This document shows positions 11,311-22,790 of a DNA stretch of 64,000 bases, piece by piece. A model generated the notes under the pieces. The model worked only from the letters and a program-made list of their open reading frames with translations, did not search any database and was not told where the DNA came from. The stretch's first letter is position 1. The number at the start of each line of letters is the position of its first letter. This stretch comes from Bactericera cockerelli (Eukaryota > Arthropoda > Insecta > Hemiptera > Triozidae), in assembly GCA_024516035.1 (NCBI GenBank), contig JAMCCL010000100.1:21119-85118 (forward strand), written 5' to 3'. The translations under genes were made by a program, and so were the position numbers.

Positions 11311-11924
11311 GGGTTTAAGATTTCGAAAAAAAATGCTTAAGAGAAAATTTAAACTTTCAACATTAAGTTTTTTTATTTATATTTATCTGAATTCTGAATG
11401 TTCAAGTAATATCAGTGAGCACTTGAGCAGCTCACAGGTTCTCTTATGCCCGGACAATACCGGACATTGTCTATACAAATACAGTCAAATCTGGATGTAT
11501 GAGATCTCAAGGACCTTATCCTTTGTAGAAATGTAAGCTGAATCTGGAAATTGTTCTCTCTTGTCGAGGTTTCTCTTATTTCCAATTCTCTTATGTCCAG
11601 ATTCGCCTGTAGTTCAACTATTCGCCAAATTTCAAAAAAAATTACTGACAGTTGTATAAACTGTAAGAGATTTTATCTCTACTTTGATTCGAGTAGTGTC
11701 AACATAAAAGAGCTGAATTGTGTTAACTGATGTCAATATATTTCAGTGGTGAGGGAAATAGGGTATGCTCCTCTTTGCTTCACCTGAGACAACAATGTTC
11801 CTAATATTTTTAGTGAGGTTAGTGTATCATATGCACATATATGTACTTGTGATGTTTGTGTCTAATATAGTAAATCTGCGTCAATTGTATCCTTTTTTGC
11901 TTTACCAGTGGCCCGTTCCAGAAA

Positions 11925-12065
11925 CACTCTCCACTCTCATAATCTCCAAATCTCTCTTTCAACTGTCACACAACGCACTCTGATTGGTTAATTTGAACGC
12001 AATGACCAGTGCGTTGTGTGACAGTTCAAACGAAGATTCGGGGATTTGGAGATCGTAAGAGAAGA
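11925..12065. mobile_element. Short inverted-repeat element (MITE-like)
   Basis: 'ataatctccaaatct' and 'aactgtcacacaacgcac' on the left are mirrored by 'gtgcgttgtgtgacagtt' and 'ggatttggagatcgt' on the right, around an 'attggttaatttgaacg' centre. A related diverged copy seems to lie at 20,105-20,240 ('caacagcacgctctggttgg'). Confidence 0.55.
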
Positions 12066-12097
12066 CACTAATTGCTTCACTAGGTAAAAAGGTATAG

Positions 12098-12440
12098 TCT
12101 GTCCCGGTAGCTCAGTGGTAAAGGCGGCACTCTGTGAATCCAGAGGGCTTTCTAGAACGAAGTCTAGGTATTACACTACAGTCATTGCTACAGTCAGTAC
12201 ACTACAGTCATTACACTACAGTCATTACACTCATGTCTGTCCCGGTAGCTCAATGGTAAAGGCGGCACTGTGTGAATCCAGAGATTCCAGGGGTCGCGGG
12301 TTCGAAACCCAGCCGGGACAAGACAAGTTATCCTCCCATTTTGGGATTTTTACCACATAATAATACGCCTTGGGCTTACTGCTGGAATAATGGGACTTAA
12401 CAGTCCTAATCGGGCAGTATAAATAAGACGATGTTATTAT
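12098..12440 (+). mobile_element. SINE, family S2 (tRNA-derived), one full copy plus one head fragment
   Basis: The full copy from 12,235 reads 'cccggtagctcaatggtaaa' (box A), 'gggttcgaaacccagccgg' (box B), then 'ttttaccacataataatac', 'tactgctggaataatggg' and 'taatcgggcagtataaat'. A truncated head lies at 12,098-12,160. The pair is separated by a short 'acactacagtcatt' tandem. These are SINEs rather than functional tRNA genes: the head is fused to a family-specific tail. Confidence 0.85.
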
Positions 12441-13080
12441 TAGGAAATTAAAGTCAAAATAACAACAAAAGTCAAATAATATTCATTCTAAAGATCTTAC
12501 CATAAAGTATTGGAACTATTTTTATTATTTATGAGGATAGTATTATTATTAAATACTTTATTGATATAAAAAGACATTATGTAAAATACAAATAATTATT
12601 ATAGAAATTAAAAATGCAAACAATAGAATCAATAAAAAGGGGGGGGGGGTGAAGGAGAAAATAAAATATAATTTCAATTAATAGTAAGAAGAAAAATAAA
12701 ATCAAAAAAATCCTAATTAATAATGGTAAAAAAAATATATTTTGTGATGAAAAAAGAAAGAAAAGTGTCTAGAATTGATTTGTAAACCCGATCATCTACA
12801 CTCTACAGTACAGGATGATAAAAAGCCCCCATGAAATACTGGGGAGTCCTCAGTTTTAACCTAAATTGATTTTGTACAATAATTTCAATCTTATTGATGT
12901 AATTCCTATATTTAGATCTATTGTTCAAACTAAATGTACAAATAAAGGCTTATTATTATTACTAAAGGGCGGGGTTATTGTTGTGGCAATCTCTTCCACA
13001 CGAGCTTTATTATTATTACTCCTTATGATCAAAGTATTATTACTCCCGTCCTGTTGGTCTTGAGGTCTCATCGGCGCTAG
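12441..13080. other. AT-rich intergenic sequence
   Basis: Contains a run of ten G at ~12,639 and several homopolymers. No gene, exon signal or recognisable repeat family seen. Confidence 0.5.
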
Positions 13081-13650
13081 TCTCTTCTATCTTCGTGAGT
13101 AAAGTTCATCAGGTGAAAACTTGAAAACGATTGTAGAGACATAGGATATTGTTGCTGATTAGGATTATAAACAGGGGTAGGTTGTTGCTGATAAGGATGG
13201 TTGACAGGATTAAGGTCTTCTATCTTCGTGAGTAAAATTAAAATTCATCTGGTGAAAACTTGAATACGATTGTAGAGACATAAGATATTATTGCTGATTA
13301 GGATTATAAACAGGGGTAGGTTGTTGCTGATAAGGATGGTTGATAGGATTAGGGTCTTCTATCGTCGTGAGTAAAATTCATCTGCTAAAAACTTGAAGAC
13401 GATTGTTGAGACATAGGATATTGTTGCTGATTAGGATTATAAACAGGATAAACGGTCGGTTGTAGCTGATAAGGATGGTTGACAGGATTAAGGTCTTCTA
13501 TCTTCGTGAGTAAAATTAAAATTCATCTGATGAAAACTTGAAGACGATTGTTGAGGCATAGGATATTGTTGTTGATTAGGATTATAAACCGGGGTAGGTT
13601 GTTGCTGATAAGGATGATTGATAGGATTAGGGGTCAGCGGTTGCTGAGGG
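13080..13650. repeat. ~138-bp tandem repeat, four copies, overlapping the gene D C-terminus
   Basis: Copies begin near 13,081, 13,218, 13,355 and 13,495 with 'tcttctatcttcgtgagta'. The last copy encodes the C-terminal end of gene D (minus strand, ending HEDRRP); the other three lie downstream of the stop codon and encode similar but frame-broken text. The repeat spread out from the coding exon, or the stop arose inside a formerly longer repeat region. Confidence 0.8.
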
Positions 13651-15521
13651 AAAGGATATTGTTGGGGATAAGGATATTGTGTAGGATTAGTATGCTCTTG
13701 AGGATTAGTATTAAGCTCTTGAGAAGAACGAGTATCAACACCATAAGTGTTCGTAGGCTGTGGTCCAGCAGCAGCATTAGAATCGTGCATACCAAAAGTT
13801 TGAGGTTTAGGAAAGTTAGAGGCAATTTTAGCGCGTGATCCACGACGCACATGAAGGTCAGCGTCAGGTTCAGAGGGAATGAAAGGGGCTTGGTTCATTG
13901 GCGCCCTGCAAAGAGAAATGATAATCTCTATATATAAAACAGAAAAAAGGACTACCTACCTATGTTTGTTTGTTTGTTTGTTTGTTTGTCCGGAGTTGTT
14001 TAGCCAAAACGGTAAGAGATAGCGAAAAATGTCTCAGAATTGACCCCCCCAAAACCATTATCGCTTTGTCCAGCAAAATATAAAAAGTTCAAAAAGGCAT
14101 TGCTGTCCAGCAGTACGGCCATGCCTTAGTAAATTTGAAATTTAGTCCCGTTGCAAAGCACGGGCAAACGGCTAGTTTTACCATAAAAGCTATTGTACAA
14201 CGAAATAATAAAAAAAATAGACCAATTCCCAAAAAGTAAACATAGTACACAGAGGGGATGTGGTTAAACATTGTAGATAAATAATAAGTAATTGGAATCT
14301 TCTTTTACTCTATCTCATCCCGCAGTCTGGCTGGAGGAGACTATAAACAGGGAGTAGACCAACAGTCTGGCTGGGGGGCTATAAACACTATAAACAGGGA
14401 GTAGAACAGAATTGGCTTGTTTCTGGTGGCCCTTGTCAATTATTAGCCTCCTTGTAAAGACAATGGTAGAAGTGCTTAGTCATTCCTCCACTGTCTGGCT
14501 ACCATCGTTCACGATGACGCCACCCACTTATGATGATGATCTCGCTTAAACAGGGTCGACGTTGTTTAACCTCATGAATGATTGGTTTTGGCACATTTTT
14601 ACGCCTGGATGTCCTTCCTAACGCCAACGATTTTATTGATCTAACGTCCTGGATAGGGATGGGGGTTTTACCCTCCAGTCGCTGGGAATCGTACCAGCTA
14701 CCCACGTTAAGCTCACCTAGCCTGGGTAGGGCCAGAAATGCCAGCCTCACATGTACGGAGAGATCAGAATTTATTGTGTGAAAAGACTGCTCCGGCCGAG
14801 GATCGAAGTCAGGATCTTAACAATTCTTAACTAGCGAACCCGCCCGCTGTCATAAAAGACAAAGACACATACTTCGCATGCGTGGTTGAAAAAAAAACTC
14901 GTCAACTTTTTGCTAGAGATAAAATAGTCTAGGTATACTCTTACCTCGAAGTTTGATTTTTTTTAGGCCTCCCTCGTTTTTCTATTGGTCGATCCAAACT
15001 CAAATCGCTTCCCATCGGACTTTCTACTCCGCCAATGTCATACCACGCCCGTTTGCTTGATTTTCGCGACAGTTGAGATGATGTCGAGTACTGAAGAGGA
15101 ATTTGTTCGGGCTGCCCATGAGATGATGCCAAGGATTGAATAGGTTGTTCAGGATGGCCATGCGATGATGTCAAGGATTGAAGAGGTTGTCCGGGCATTT
15201 CGGGCTGCCCATGAAATGATGTCAAGGATTGAAGAGGAAGCATGAACCTTTCGGTCTGCCCAGGATATGATACCGAGATTTGAAGAGGTTGTTCGGACCT
15301 TGCGGGCTCCCAGTGAGTTGATGTCAAGGATTGGAGAGGTGGATCTGACCTTTCGGGATGCCCATGAGATGGTGTCAAAAATTGAAAAGGTTCTTTGGAC
15401 CTTTCGGGATGCCCATAAGAAGGTTGGAGAGGTTGTTTGGACCTTTCGCGCTGTCCGTAATGCGAGAGTGATAGTGCTATGTTGAGGTCGCTGTCAGCAT
15501 CCTCTCTGTTTTGACTGTCAA
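13488..15521 (-). CDS. Gene D: low-complexity Pro/Gln-rich protein, exons 2 and 3 (signal exon not placed)
   Basis: Exon 2 is 14945-15521 (acceptor TTCCACAG, donor GAG|GTAAGA) and exon 3 is 13488-13905 (acceptor CTTTGCAG, stop TAA). Exon 2 starts in phase 1 and ends in phase 2, and exon 3 enters in phase 2, so the frame is continuous for about 330 codons. The N-terminal part resembles gene C (SQNRE, then acidic residues, then LSLS..Y.Q.E). The middle has imperfect repeats around SHGHPERS and PLQSLTS. Exon 3 is rich in P, Q and Y (YPYPQQYPFPQQ type). No signal-peptide exon is visible just upstream, where a large palindrome lies; the gene C signal exon at 21,107-21,161 has the right phase and could serve by alternative splicing. 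If exon 2 is not spliced, the frame stops at 14,941. Function unknown. Confidence 0.65.
14490..14860 (-). mobile_element. SINE, family S3, minus orientation, in gene D intron
   Basis: Reverse-complement core 'cacctagcctgggtagggc' and 'gggttttaccctccagtcgc', with the head at the right end ('ggatcgaagtcaggatct'). It lies between exons 3 and 2 of gene D. Confidence 0.75.
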
Positions 15522-15585
15522 CTGTGGAATACAAAGACCAGTTCTTCAGGTACACAAACGTGAAAAAGAATGTGTTGTGAGGAAT

Positions 15586-16101
15586 ATATCCCCCAAAAAA
15601 CACTACGTGTAAAAATAGTCGTCAAGTGTTGGAATGATTAAAAAGAACTGATATCAAAAACGTCAATTTTCTATGTGCTGAAGGAATTATTTTTCACGTA
15701 ATAAGTCTCTTGATAATTCAACCAAAATAATAGCCTCACAACAATACACCTTTGAGCAAACTTCGATTTGGTAATTTGAGAATTTAACCAAAAAATAGCC
15801 ACACAACAAAACAATGCTCTTGTAAGAACAATGTTGCATAATTACAGAACCATTGTTCTTACAAGAGCATTGTTTTGTTGTGTGGCTATTTTTTGGTTAA
15901 ATTCTCAAATTACCAAATCGAAGTTTGCTCAAAGGTGTATTGTTGTTGTGAGGCTATTATTTTGGTTGAATTATCAAGAGACTTATTACGTGAAAAATAA
16001 TTCCTTCAGCACATAGAAAATTGACGTTTTTGATATCAGTTCTTTTTAATCATTCCAACACTTGACGACTATTTTTACACGTAGTGTTTTTTGGGGGATA
16101 T
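15586..16101. repeat. Near-perfect 0.5-kb palindrome (arms ~248 bp, 17-nt loop)
   Basis: The arm 15586-15833 is repeated inverted at 15851-16101, with only about one 3-nt indel and few changes. The centre is TTGCATAATTACAGAAC. No protein and no obvious target duplication. It starts 65 bp upstream of exon 2 of gene D. It may be a young foldback transposon, an inverted duplication, or an assembly artefact at a hairpin. Confidence 0.85.
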
Positions 16102-16249
16102 CACTACTTTTTGATTTAGATGAAATCCTCTGATAGATGAAATAGAAAGTAATCAACAGATAAAAGAAAAAAGACTTTTATTTTAAGGTTTTTGTGATAC
16201 GCAGTAATATTGTAAGACTATCATATATAATGTTGGGTAATTTATATTG

Positions 16250-16830
16250 AACTAGTGCCGTTCTTGAGATACAGGGTCGGACGTCCTGCCTAATATCCAT
16301 ATATTTTGACGTATAACTCGTTAACCGTAAATTCCAGAAAAATGAAGTCTGTTGATAATATCTCCTTGTGGTAAAACCTTTTGAACAAGTTAAAACTTGA
16401 TTTGTTTTTTCGATAATTTTTTTTTTGTTCGTCCGGCTGCCTGACGAAACCGACCAGAAACTAACATCAAGAGTGTATGTCGAGTTATAAATTGTTTAAC
16501 AGGTCTTGCCATAAGGAGTTTTTATCGACAAATTTCATTTTTCTATAATTTACGGTTAACAAGTTATACGTCAAAATATATGGATACGCAGGACGTCCGA
16601 CCCTGTATCTCAAGAACGGCAAGTCGTATCTCACTGAAATTTGTTGTAATGAAATTCTCTCAATGACACCTTTAGACAATATTCCACAAGACACACCATT
16701 CTATTTAAGATTTTGAAGTTGGTCCATTTCCAGCCTGACTGGGGCTGTGTAGATATACGGGTTTTAGCGTTTTTTGATATTTTGAGTCGTTTTCGAGAAA
16801 CCCAGGCTTGGGCGAGACTTTATGGATGCC
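16250..16830. repeat. Dispersed repeat with internal inverted structure
   Basis: The segment 16,255-16,410 is mirrored by 16,490-16,625 ('gaccctgtatctcaagaacgg' and its complement near 16,264). The right half matches 1-235 directly, and the outer end ('cgttttcgagaaacccaggc') returns inverted at 60,985-61,065. No protein is visible. Confidence 0.65.
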
Positions 16831-16937
16831 CTGTATTTGTAGGTAGTTATTTGTAAATTTTGAATGAGATCTACGTAATTTACGATTCAAAATACAAAAG
16901 TATTGATCCAAATAAATGCTTTATTTAGACTGTCAGT

Positions 16938-17270
16938 GGCCAGCCTCCGTGGCGTAATGGTTGTAACTACTGCCCGTAGTCCAGACATTTCGAGTTCCAT
17001 TACCGGTTGTTGCAGACTTTTCTAATATTTTTTTCCCCTCTAAACACGTGAGTCTGGAATCACAGCCCTCCAGGCTGGGTGAGGTAAATGTGGGTAGCTG
17101 GAACGATTCCCAGCGAATGGAGGGTAAAACCCTCCCCTGACTAGTTCAAATCAGGACGTTAAAACCAAAATACAATCAACTGGTCACAATCGTTTTAAAA
17201 TGAGGTTGGTGTGATAAATGGTGCTTCTTTTGTGGGACTTACACCAGTTTATAATAATGAAGAAAAAAAC
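16938..17270 (+). mobile_element. SINE, family S3
   Basis: Head 'cagcctccgtggcgtaatgg', core 'ccaggctgggtgaggtaaat', 'cagcgaatggagggtaaaac', then the S3 tail 'caatcaactggtcacaatc' and 'ggtgtgataaatggtgctt'. About 333 bp, probably nearly full length. Confidence 0.85.
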
Positions 17271-17780
17271 ATACCTATTTAATCTTCAAATCCATTAACA
17301 ATAATTCATTAATAATCAACTAGTGTTTTAACCTTGTATTGAAAAATTAGTAATGAACTCGTTAAAAAACGGACAATTCTGTTTCGTGGTTTTGTTTACA
17401 ATACAATTTTAATTATATTATGTACCTACGTACATGACCAATTCGATCTTGGTAAAATAAAGAGAGAAATGAAAGTGCCGAGTATTATTGTGTTCAGAAA
17501 TGTTGACCCATATATTTGCCTAACTTCGAGTTGCTAAACATGGTGTCATTTCAGCATAATAGGTAGATATAAACAGAAGAAGTGAAAAATTGTACTAGAT
17601 ATACATTTAATAATTATGAATTAATAGGCAAGCATATATCCATGGAATATACCCTGAAAATTTCAGCTCGATCGGACAAAATTATATCACGTTTCATACA
17701 TAGGTAGATGGATAATTAGATTGTGACAAATAAATGTTGATCGAGTTAAACCATACTCACTTCGTTCGAAATTAAACGGT
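17271..17780. other. Intergenic, no gene seen
   Basis: AT-rich sequence with scattered homopolymers. No exon signals that I can support. Confidence 0.4.
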
Positions 17781-17960
17781 CATAGGAGGTTGACTCAAAC
17801 TAGCAACTTTTTTTCTCACGAGAATACCGGACATCCAAAGTACAGAGTAAAAAAAAATCTACCTAGCCGGGATTCGAACCCAGGTCACCTTGCAAACTTT
17901 GTAATTTACCTACACCAGTCGACGACCACCACAGAGACTGCTCAATACATAATATTTTAT
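17780..17960 (-). mobile_element. SINE, family S5 (tRNA-type head), minus orientation
   Basis: Contains the reverse-complement box B 'gggattcgaacccaggtcac' and 'ccggacatccaaagtacaga'. It is related to the copy inserted in exon 2 of gene B (37,083-37,292). Confidence 0.7.
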
Positions 17961-18284
17961 TATATTTATCATTTGATCTGCAAATCAATATTTTTGCTTC
18001 TTACTGGCCAATATTTTATACACTGCTCATAATAATAATATAGATCTAGTTTACCTCTTGATGTAGAAACCTTTTAATGAATTTATAAAACGTTATTATT
18101 CCCACTCTGACATATCGATCTGTTGGCAGCTTGGATGAAGCGAAGACGTATCAATCCCATATTCTGAGTGAGGCAAAAAATTTTTGTTACTCTCATAAGA
18201 TTAAATTCTGTTTTTTTCTTTTTATGCTTCATACTGTCGCTGATTTTTTTATAATTTTATTTACATCGTAGTATAATTTTGCTT

Positions 18285-18680
18285 AATTAGACCTTTAGAA
18301 AGAACCTTCAGTCATCCACTTGGGGTAACTAGGCGTGGCTCCAGGGTTCATTATAGATATTCCTTTAGAGAGCGTTAAATACTTTTCTAGTTCTTTCAGC
18401 CATCAGAAATTAAGAGATCTCATTCCTTTTGACTAGACCTTTCTAAAAACACCAGAAATACATCTCCAGGATAACAATAGACGGCTCTGGGCTCCATAAT
18501 AAGTATTCCTTTCAAAGGCTATAACTCAAGTTCAGTCCAGTGTAATACTTAAATTATATTTTTATATTTTTTCCTATGGTAAGACCTTTCGAAAAATACC
18601 ACAATCGCAGCTCCAAGATAACCAGGGGCGGCTCTGTGCAACTTTCCGGTTTTATTTTAGAAGGCTATATCTCCTATCCT
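18285..18680. repeat. Three diverged ~145-bp tandem units
   Basis: Units start near 18,291, 18,435 and 18,582 with 'agaccttt.gaaa.a', followed by 'tccaggataac' or a similar sequence, and 'gcggctctg'. The copies are old. No gene is seen between 17,960 and 19,820 apart from this and a poly-A run at 18,804. Confidence 0.5.
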
Positions 18681-19823
18681 ATAAAAAATAAATACTTGAA
18701 ACTATAAAAGGTATGCAGAGATAAAAATTCCCTTTTCAAAAACGTAGCTCACGTCTTTCCACGATAAGCACACGTTGCTGTACCCTTGACAGAAAATTGG
18801 TCTGAAAAAAAAAAAAAAAAAAAAAACCCGTATGAAAAATTTTATGAAATTCAAGATTTTCGGCGTGGCTAGAAAACGACTTTAACTGTACGTAGGAACC
18901 TCGCGCTTTCGTGAAACACAATCTATTTTCGCGTCTCATTACGAATTTGAAATAAAAATTGATAAAAGTTTGCGGGAAGTGTGCGAAATCAATAAAACAA
19001 AATACATATAAACTCTGTTTCGTGTTAATATAGGCCGGTAGGCTGGCGCTGCTTGACGAGCGCTCGCCTCCCGGCGAGCTTGATCACTTGGTAGGCTCTT
19101 CATATATAGTCCCAGCCACTGGAATGCCCGAAAAATTGCTCACCAAAGTCTTTACTACTAAGAGGAGAGGAAGCTCATTAAGCTATTCTATCTATGTGGA
19201 CAAGTCACGCTATGGTTTATGCACTCTGTATTGACAAAAATTTGGGTGGAAGAGATTGCCATTGGCAATAACCCCGCCCTTTAGTTAGGACATATGTTTT
19301 TATATATTTTCTATTATTTTTCATATTTATTGTATATATTGTTTCTATTTATTTCATTGTTCAAATAATAATTTGTATGTTCATAATGTCCATTTATATC
19401 TAATAAAGTGTTGTATAATAATAATAAAAATAGCTCACTTCGGACATTTGACGTACCTGGTGAGCAGACCACAAGAAATTCTCATAAATTAATTGATAAA
19501 ATGTCAATATAATTTTCAATTCAACTCCTATTTTTGCCGTAGTTCCTTTAGAAGGACTGTGGATCAAGACTAATTTTGGAGGAAAAGAGTAAAGTGAATT
19601 GAACGTATTGCAGATGTATTGAAGACAAAGACCTTGCCCCTGGCCTTTATTATTTCGGATGATTTCTAATATTCTCATGTCAAAGAAATGTCAATGTCAA
19701 AAATTAATATAAAATATAGGTTGTTGACAAACTTAAATAAATGCTAATAAAAAAGAAACCGACCAAAAACAATAACTTGCTATATCTTATAATTATGTTA
19801 TAGAAAGTATTTTTTTTTTTTTT
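18681..19823. other. Intergenic, no supported gene
   Basis: Open frames here lack splice or start context and family resemblance. It holds a poly-A tract (18,804-18,825), an ATA/TTA-rich stretch and a poly-T run (19,811-19,825) just after the gene C stop. Confidence 0.4.
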
Positions 19824-21161
19824 TTACTCAAGCTTTTTTATTTTGTGAACCTTACATCTGCTTCCCATCCCAGTTTCTACGGCGGATTGGCGAAGTTGGT
19901 CAAACCACGCCCATTGGTCTGTTAGTGGTTGAGTTGAGGATGGGGGTGGTGCCTCGGACTGCCAAGGTAGAGCCGGTATAGGTGGTTCTTCGGGCTGTTC
20001 ATATTGCGGAAGTGATAGTGTTAATCTGAGTTGGTCATCATCATCCTCATCATCATTATTCTCCCTGTTTTGACCGCCAACTGTGGAATACAAAGTTCCG
20101 GAAAGCTTTTTAACTTTTGTAATTCCTAAACATCCGTTTCAACTGCTCAACAGCACGCTCTGGTTGGATTATTTAAACGAAAAATTTGACAGTTGAAAGG
20201 GAAATCTAGTGATTTTGAGACTGGAAATTCCTTCTAGAATGAAGCTCAGAAGACTTACGCGGGTTTAAAATAAAAAATCATTTGGAGTAATCTTCGGCTT
20301 TGTTTCCGATAAATTTTTGCACAAATTATATCGAAAATGATAGTTTAACTATACCTATTTTTAAAGAAGAAAAATAAAAAAAAGGAAAAAAATTCAGGTA
20401 GGTAATATTTTCTCAAAGTTATCTTCAACCCTCTGATGAGCTAATTTTAGATGAGCTAGTTTGTGAGTTTCCAAGAGGTGGAAGGTAAAACCCCGTGATA
20501 TGACCATGCAGTTAAAATCGACGTTAAACCAAAAAAAAATACTTTAGTTTTAAGTTTTTCATATTTTGTCTAATTACAATGCGTTATCACAACTACCCAT
20601 ACTAGCTTTACTTAATTTTTACTGAACTTGGGACTTGAACCACCGACTTCTAGGACATAAGTGCCCCTTACTACCGAGATCGGTGTATTAATACCGTGGT
20701 AGTCAAGTTTTTAACGCGCTAGTCTGGTAATCCAGGTAGCGTAGGGATCCGTTGGTTCGTATCCTGCCCAGTGCATGCATTTTTCCTCAATAATTTTGAG
20801 TTTGTGACCACATAATAATAAGACTCTGAGGGTTAGGTGGTAAAAAATGCTTTGAACATTAACCTTGCCTGGTGGTTACTTTCCACTAAAGAGTATTATT
20901 GTTTAGATTTATTTCTCATATTACTATGGTTACATTTTATTTCTATGGGCTATTTTCACAGCAAACATAGATAAAATTATTTGATATGATTTGAGTCAGG
21001 AGTCAGAAGAATGGGATAGAAACTTATGAACAAGACGGCAGTTTTCAAAAAGAACTGATTTCTGTATCTGGTTATTATTATTATTATTAGAATAAATAAA
21101 CCTTACCTGCTATTATGAAGACGGAGACGATAAACAACACCCAAAGTTTTCCCATGACCAT
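19824..21161 (-). CDS. Gene C: small predicted secreted acidic protein, 103 aa, two exons
   Basis: Exon 1 (21107-21161) encodes a signal peptide (MVMGKLWVLFIVSVFIIA) and ends in phase 1 at GCAG|GTAAGG. Exon 2 (19824-20080; acceptor TTCCACAG) continues as VGGQNRENN, an Asp run, then LRLTLSLPQYEQPE and a Pro-rich stretch, and ends KKLE before a TAA stop. The total is exactly 104 codons. The start of exon 2 is homologous to that of gene D in sequence, splice site and phase. A TATA box lies 52 bp upstream of the ATG. An alternative donor at ...GGAAGCAGAT|GTAAGG would give a shorter exon but in a phase that does not match gene D exon 3. No known family recognised. Confidence 0.75.
20435..20905 (+). 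mobile_element. SINE cluster in gene C intron: S1 tail, S6 (minus), S4
   Basis: 20,435-20,535 is a 5'-truncated S1 tail ('gtttgtgagtttccaagagg', 'gtgatatgaccatgcagtt'). 20,570-20,695 is an S6 SINE in minus orientation ('cttgaaccaccgacttctag'). 20,697-20,905 is a full S4 SINE ('ctagtctggtaatccaggta', box B 'gttggttcgtatcc', tail 'cactaaagagtattattg'). They form a back-to-back array. Confidence 0.75.
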
Positions 21162-21212
21162 AGCGGTATCTAACTGTGTTGGAACAGAGACGAGAAATAG
21201 GACAATGTAGGT

Positions 21213-21219
21213 TTTTATA
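21213..21219 (-). promoter_or_regulatory. TATA box of gene C
   Basis: TATAAAA on the minus strand, 52 bp upstream of the gene C start codon, which leaves room for a transcription start about 30 bp downstream and a ~25-nt leader. Confidence 0.6.
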
Positions 21220-21229
21220 CATGTTCAAA

Positions 21230-22549
21230 CGGTGTACATTATTGTATCCACGACCAAGTTATTGAGCTTGGCGTGTCTTGGTCACATAAAAAAACACCGA
21301 CATAATTGACGGGAACACATGTTGTTTTTCCATTTGATTACAACATGGAAGTATGAACTAGATTTGCCTTCTTTTAGCTCCATTTCCAATATCGGGAAGC
21401 TATTATTATTCACGCAAAGTAAACTTTGTGGGGCTTTCTATCATTAGGAGTCAATACAAGATCACTTATTAGGGAGCGGGCTAGCACTGCGCCCCGACTA
21501 GTCAAAAAGTCAAGTTTTTTTGTAAGCACTGCGCCTGAATTGTCAATAAGTACCAAGTGATACATTCGTCACAGTACATCCGATTTCACGTTTGTGTACC
21601 TGAAAAACTGCATAAATTTCTTATACCTTACAAAAATTTGTGGTATCCCCAAAAAATGCCTCTTCGCGTTATAAAATTTCAGCGTCAAGTCTTCGGCTCA
21701 AAAAATGTCTGAAATTTTTTTTGGTCTCCGCTTTAACTTCAGTCTCCTACCTATCTACACCTGGATGAATCTCAAAGATATTAGTGATAATCCTCATTAT
21801 TTCTCGACTAACTACTTTGTGCCTTTAACACGTTGAACACCGAGGCTTTTTTCTAGTATTTTCCCGGGTACATGGGACATAATTGGGATTTTTGACAATT
21901 TCATGACTGAAAATCATTGTGTGCTCTAAAAAACCTGGATGAAACCCAACGGGTACTTTCATGGAACAGCAGTAAAATACCATTAAATCTATCTGGTGGC
22001 TCTCATGGTGTTAATTTAAAATTTTTCTTCATTTCTGGTAAACTTTACTGAAATGGAGCTCTACTAAAGCTTAAGCGTTAGATATTATTTTTAGAGAATA
22101 TTGTTTCGCAGCCTTTTTTTTATTACGTATTTAATGTGCGCAAATTGGTGTCAACCATTTTACAGGTCTCCATCGCAGCCATGTAAAATAAGGAAAGTAA
22201 AAATATACAGCACCCTACAGTTATAAAAAACACACGAGAACAAATTCTGTATTAAAATAAACGCTAATTGTAACTTATTGGTTTACAGTAACCAATGAAT
22301 TTGCATATTATTCGTAATAATATATTCACGTGATCACTATATGTAGGTATGCCTTTTTTTCTCAACATCAATGTTGAATGTTTGGTAGGAAAACTAAATT
22401 GCTCAGAGTTTTTGAGCAATTTAATTTATTTATACCTAATACGTAAGTAGGTAATTCTTAAATATTAATAGGAATATGACCTCCTTCTTTCATTTTGCTT
22501 TTCACCAAACCCACTTGAGATTAGCATTATTATTATTATCAAACAAAAT
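21230..22549. other. Intergenic, no supported gene
   Basis: AT-rich sequence without recognisable repeats or exons. A signal exon for the Cys-containing exon at 26,241 was looked for here and not found. Confidence 0.4.
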
Positions 22550-22790
22550 AATAATAAACCTCTTTAGTGGAAGGTAACCACCAGGCGAGGTTAATGCTCA
22601 CAGCATTTTCTACCGCCTAACCCTCAGAGTCTTAAGAGTGGTCAGAAACAAGAAAACCGTTCAAAACCTAGCCGGGACATGACAAGTTCTCCTCCCAATA
22701 GGAATTTTGACCTCATAATAATACGTCTTGGACTTGGTGCAGTTATAATAGGACTCATCAGTAGTCCTACTCGGGCAGTAGGATTTTTTT
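22550..22790. mobile_element. SINE fragments: S4 tail (minus) then S2 tail (plus)
   Basis: 22,550-22,640 is the reverse complement of the S4 tail ('ggaaggtaaccaccaggcga', 'aaccctcagagtctta'). 22,655-22,790 is an S2 copy lacking most of its head ('cctagccgggacatgacaa', 'tagtcctactcgggcagta'). Confidence 0.75.

Noticed and set aside
12235..12320. Functional tRNA genes (also 57,458; 5,264; 20,697)
   Set aside because: A- and B-boxes are present but each is fused to a shared non-tRNA tail and occurs as multiple dispersed copies, so these are SINE heads.
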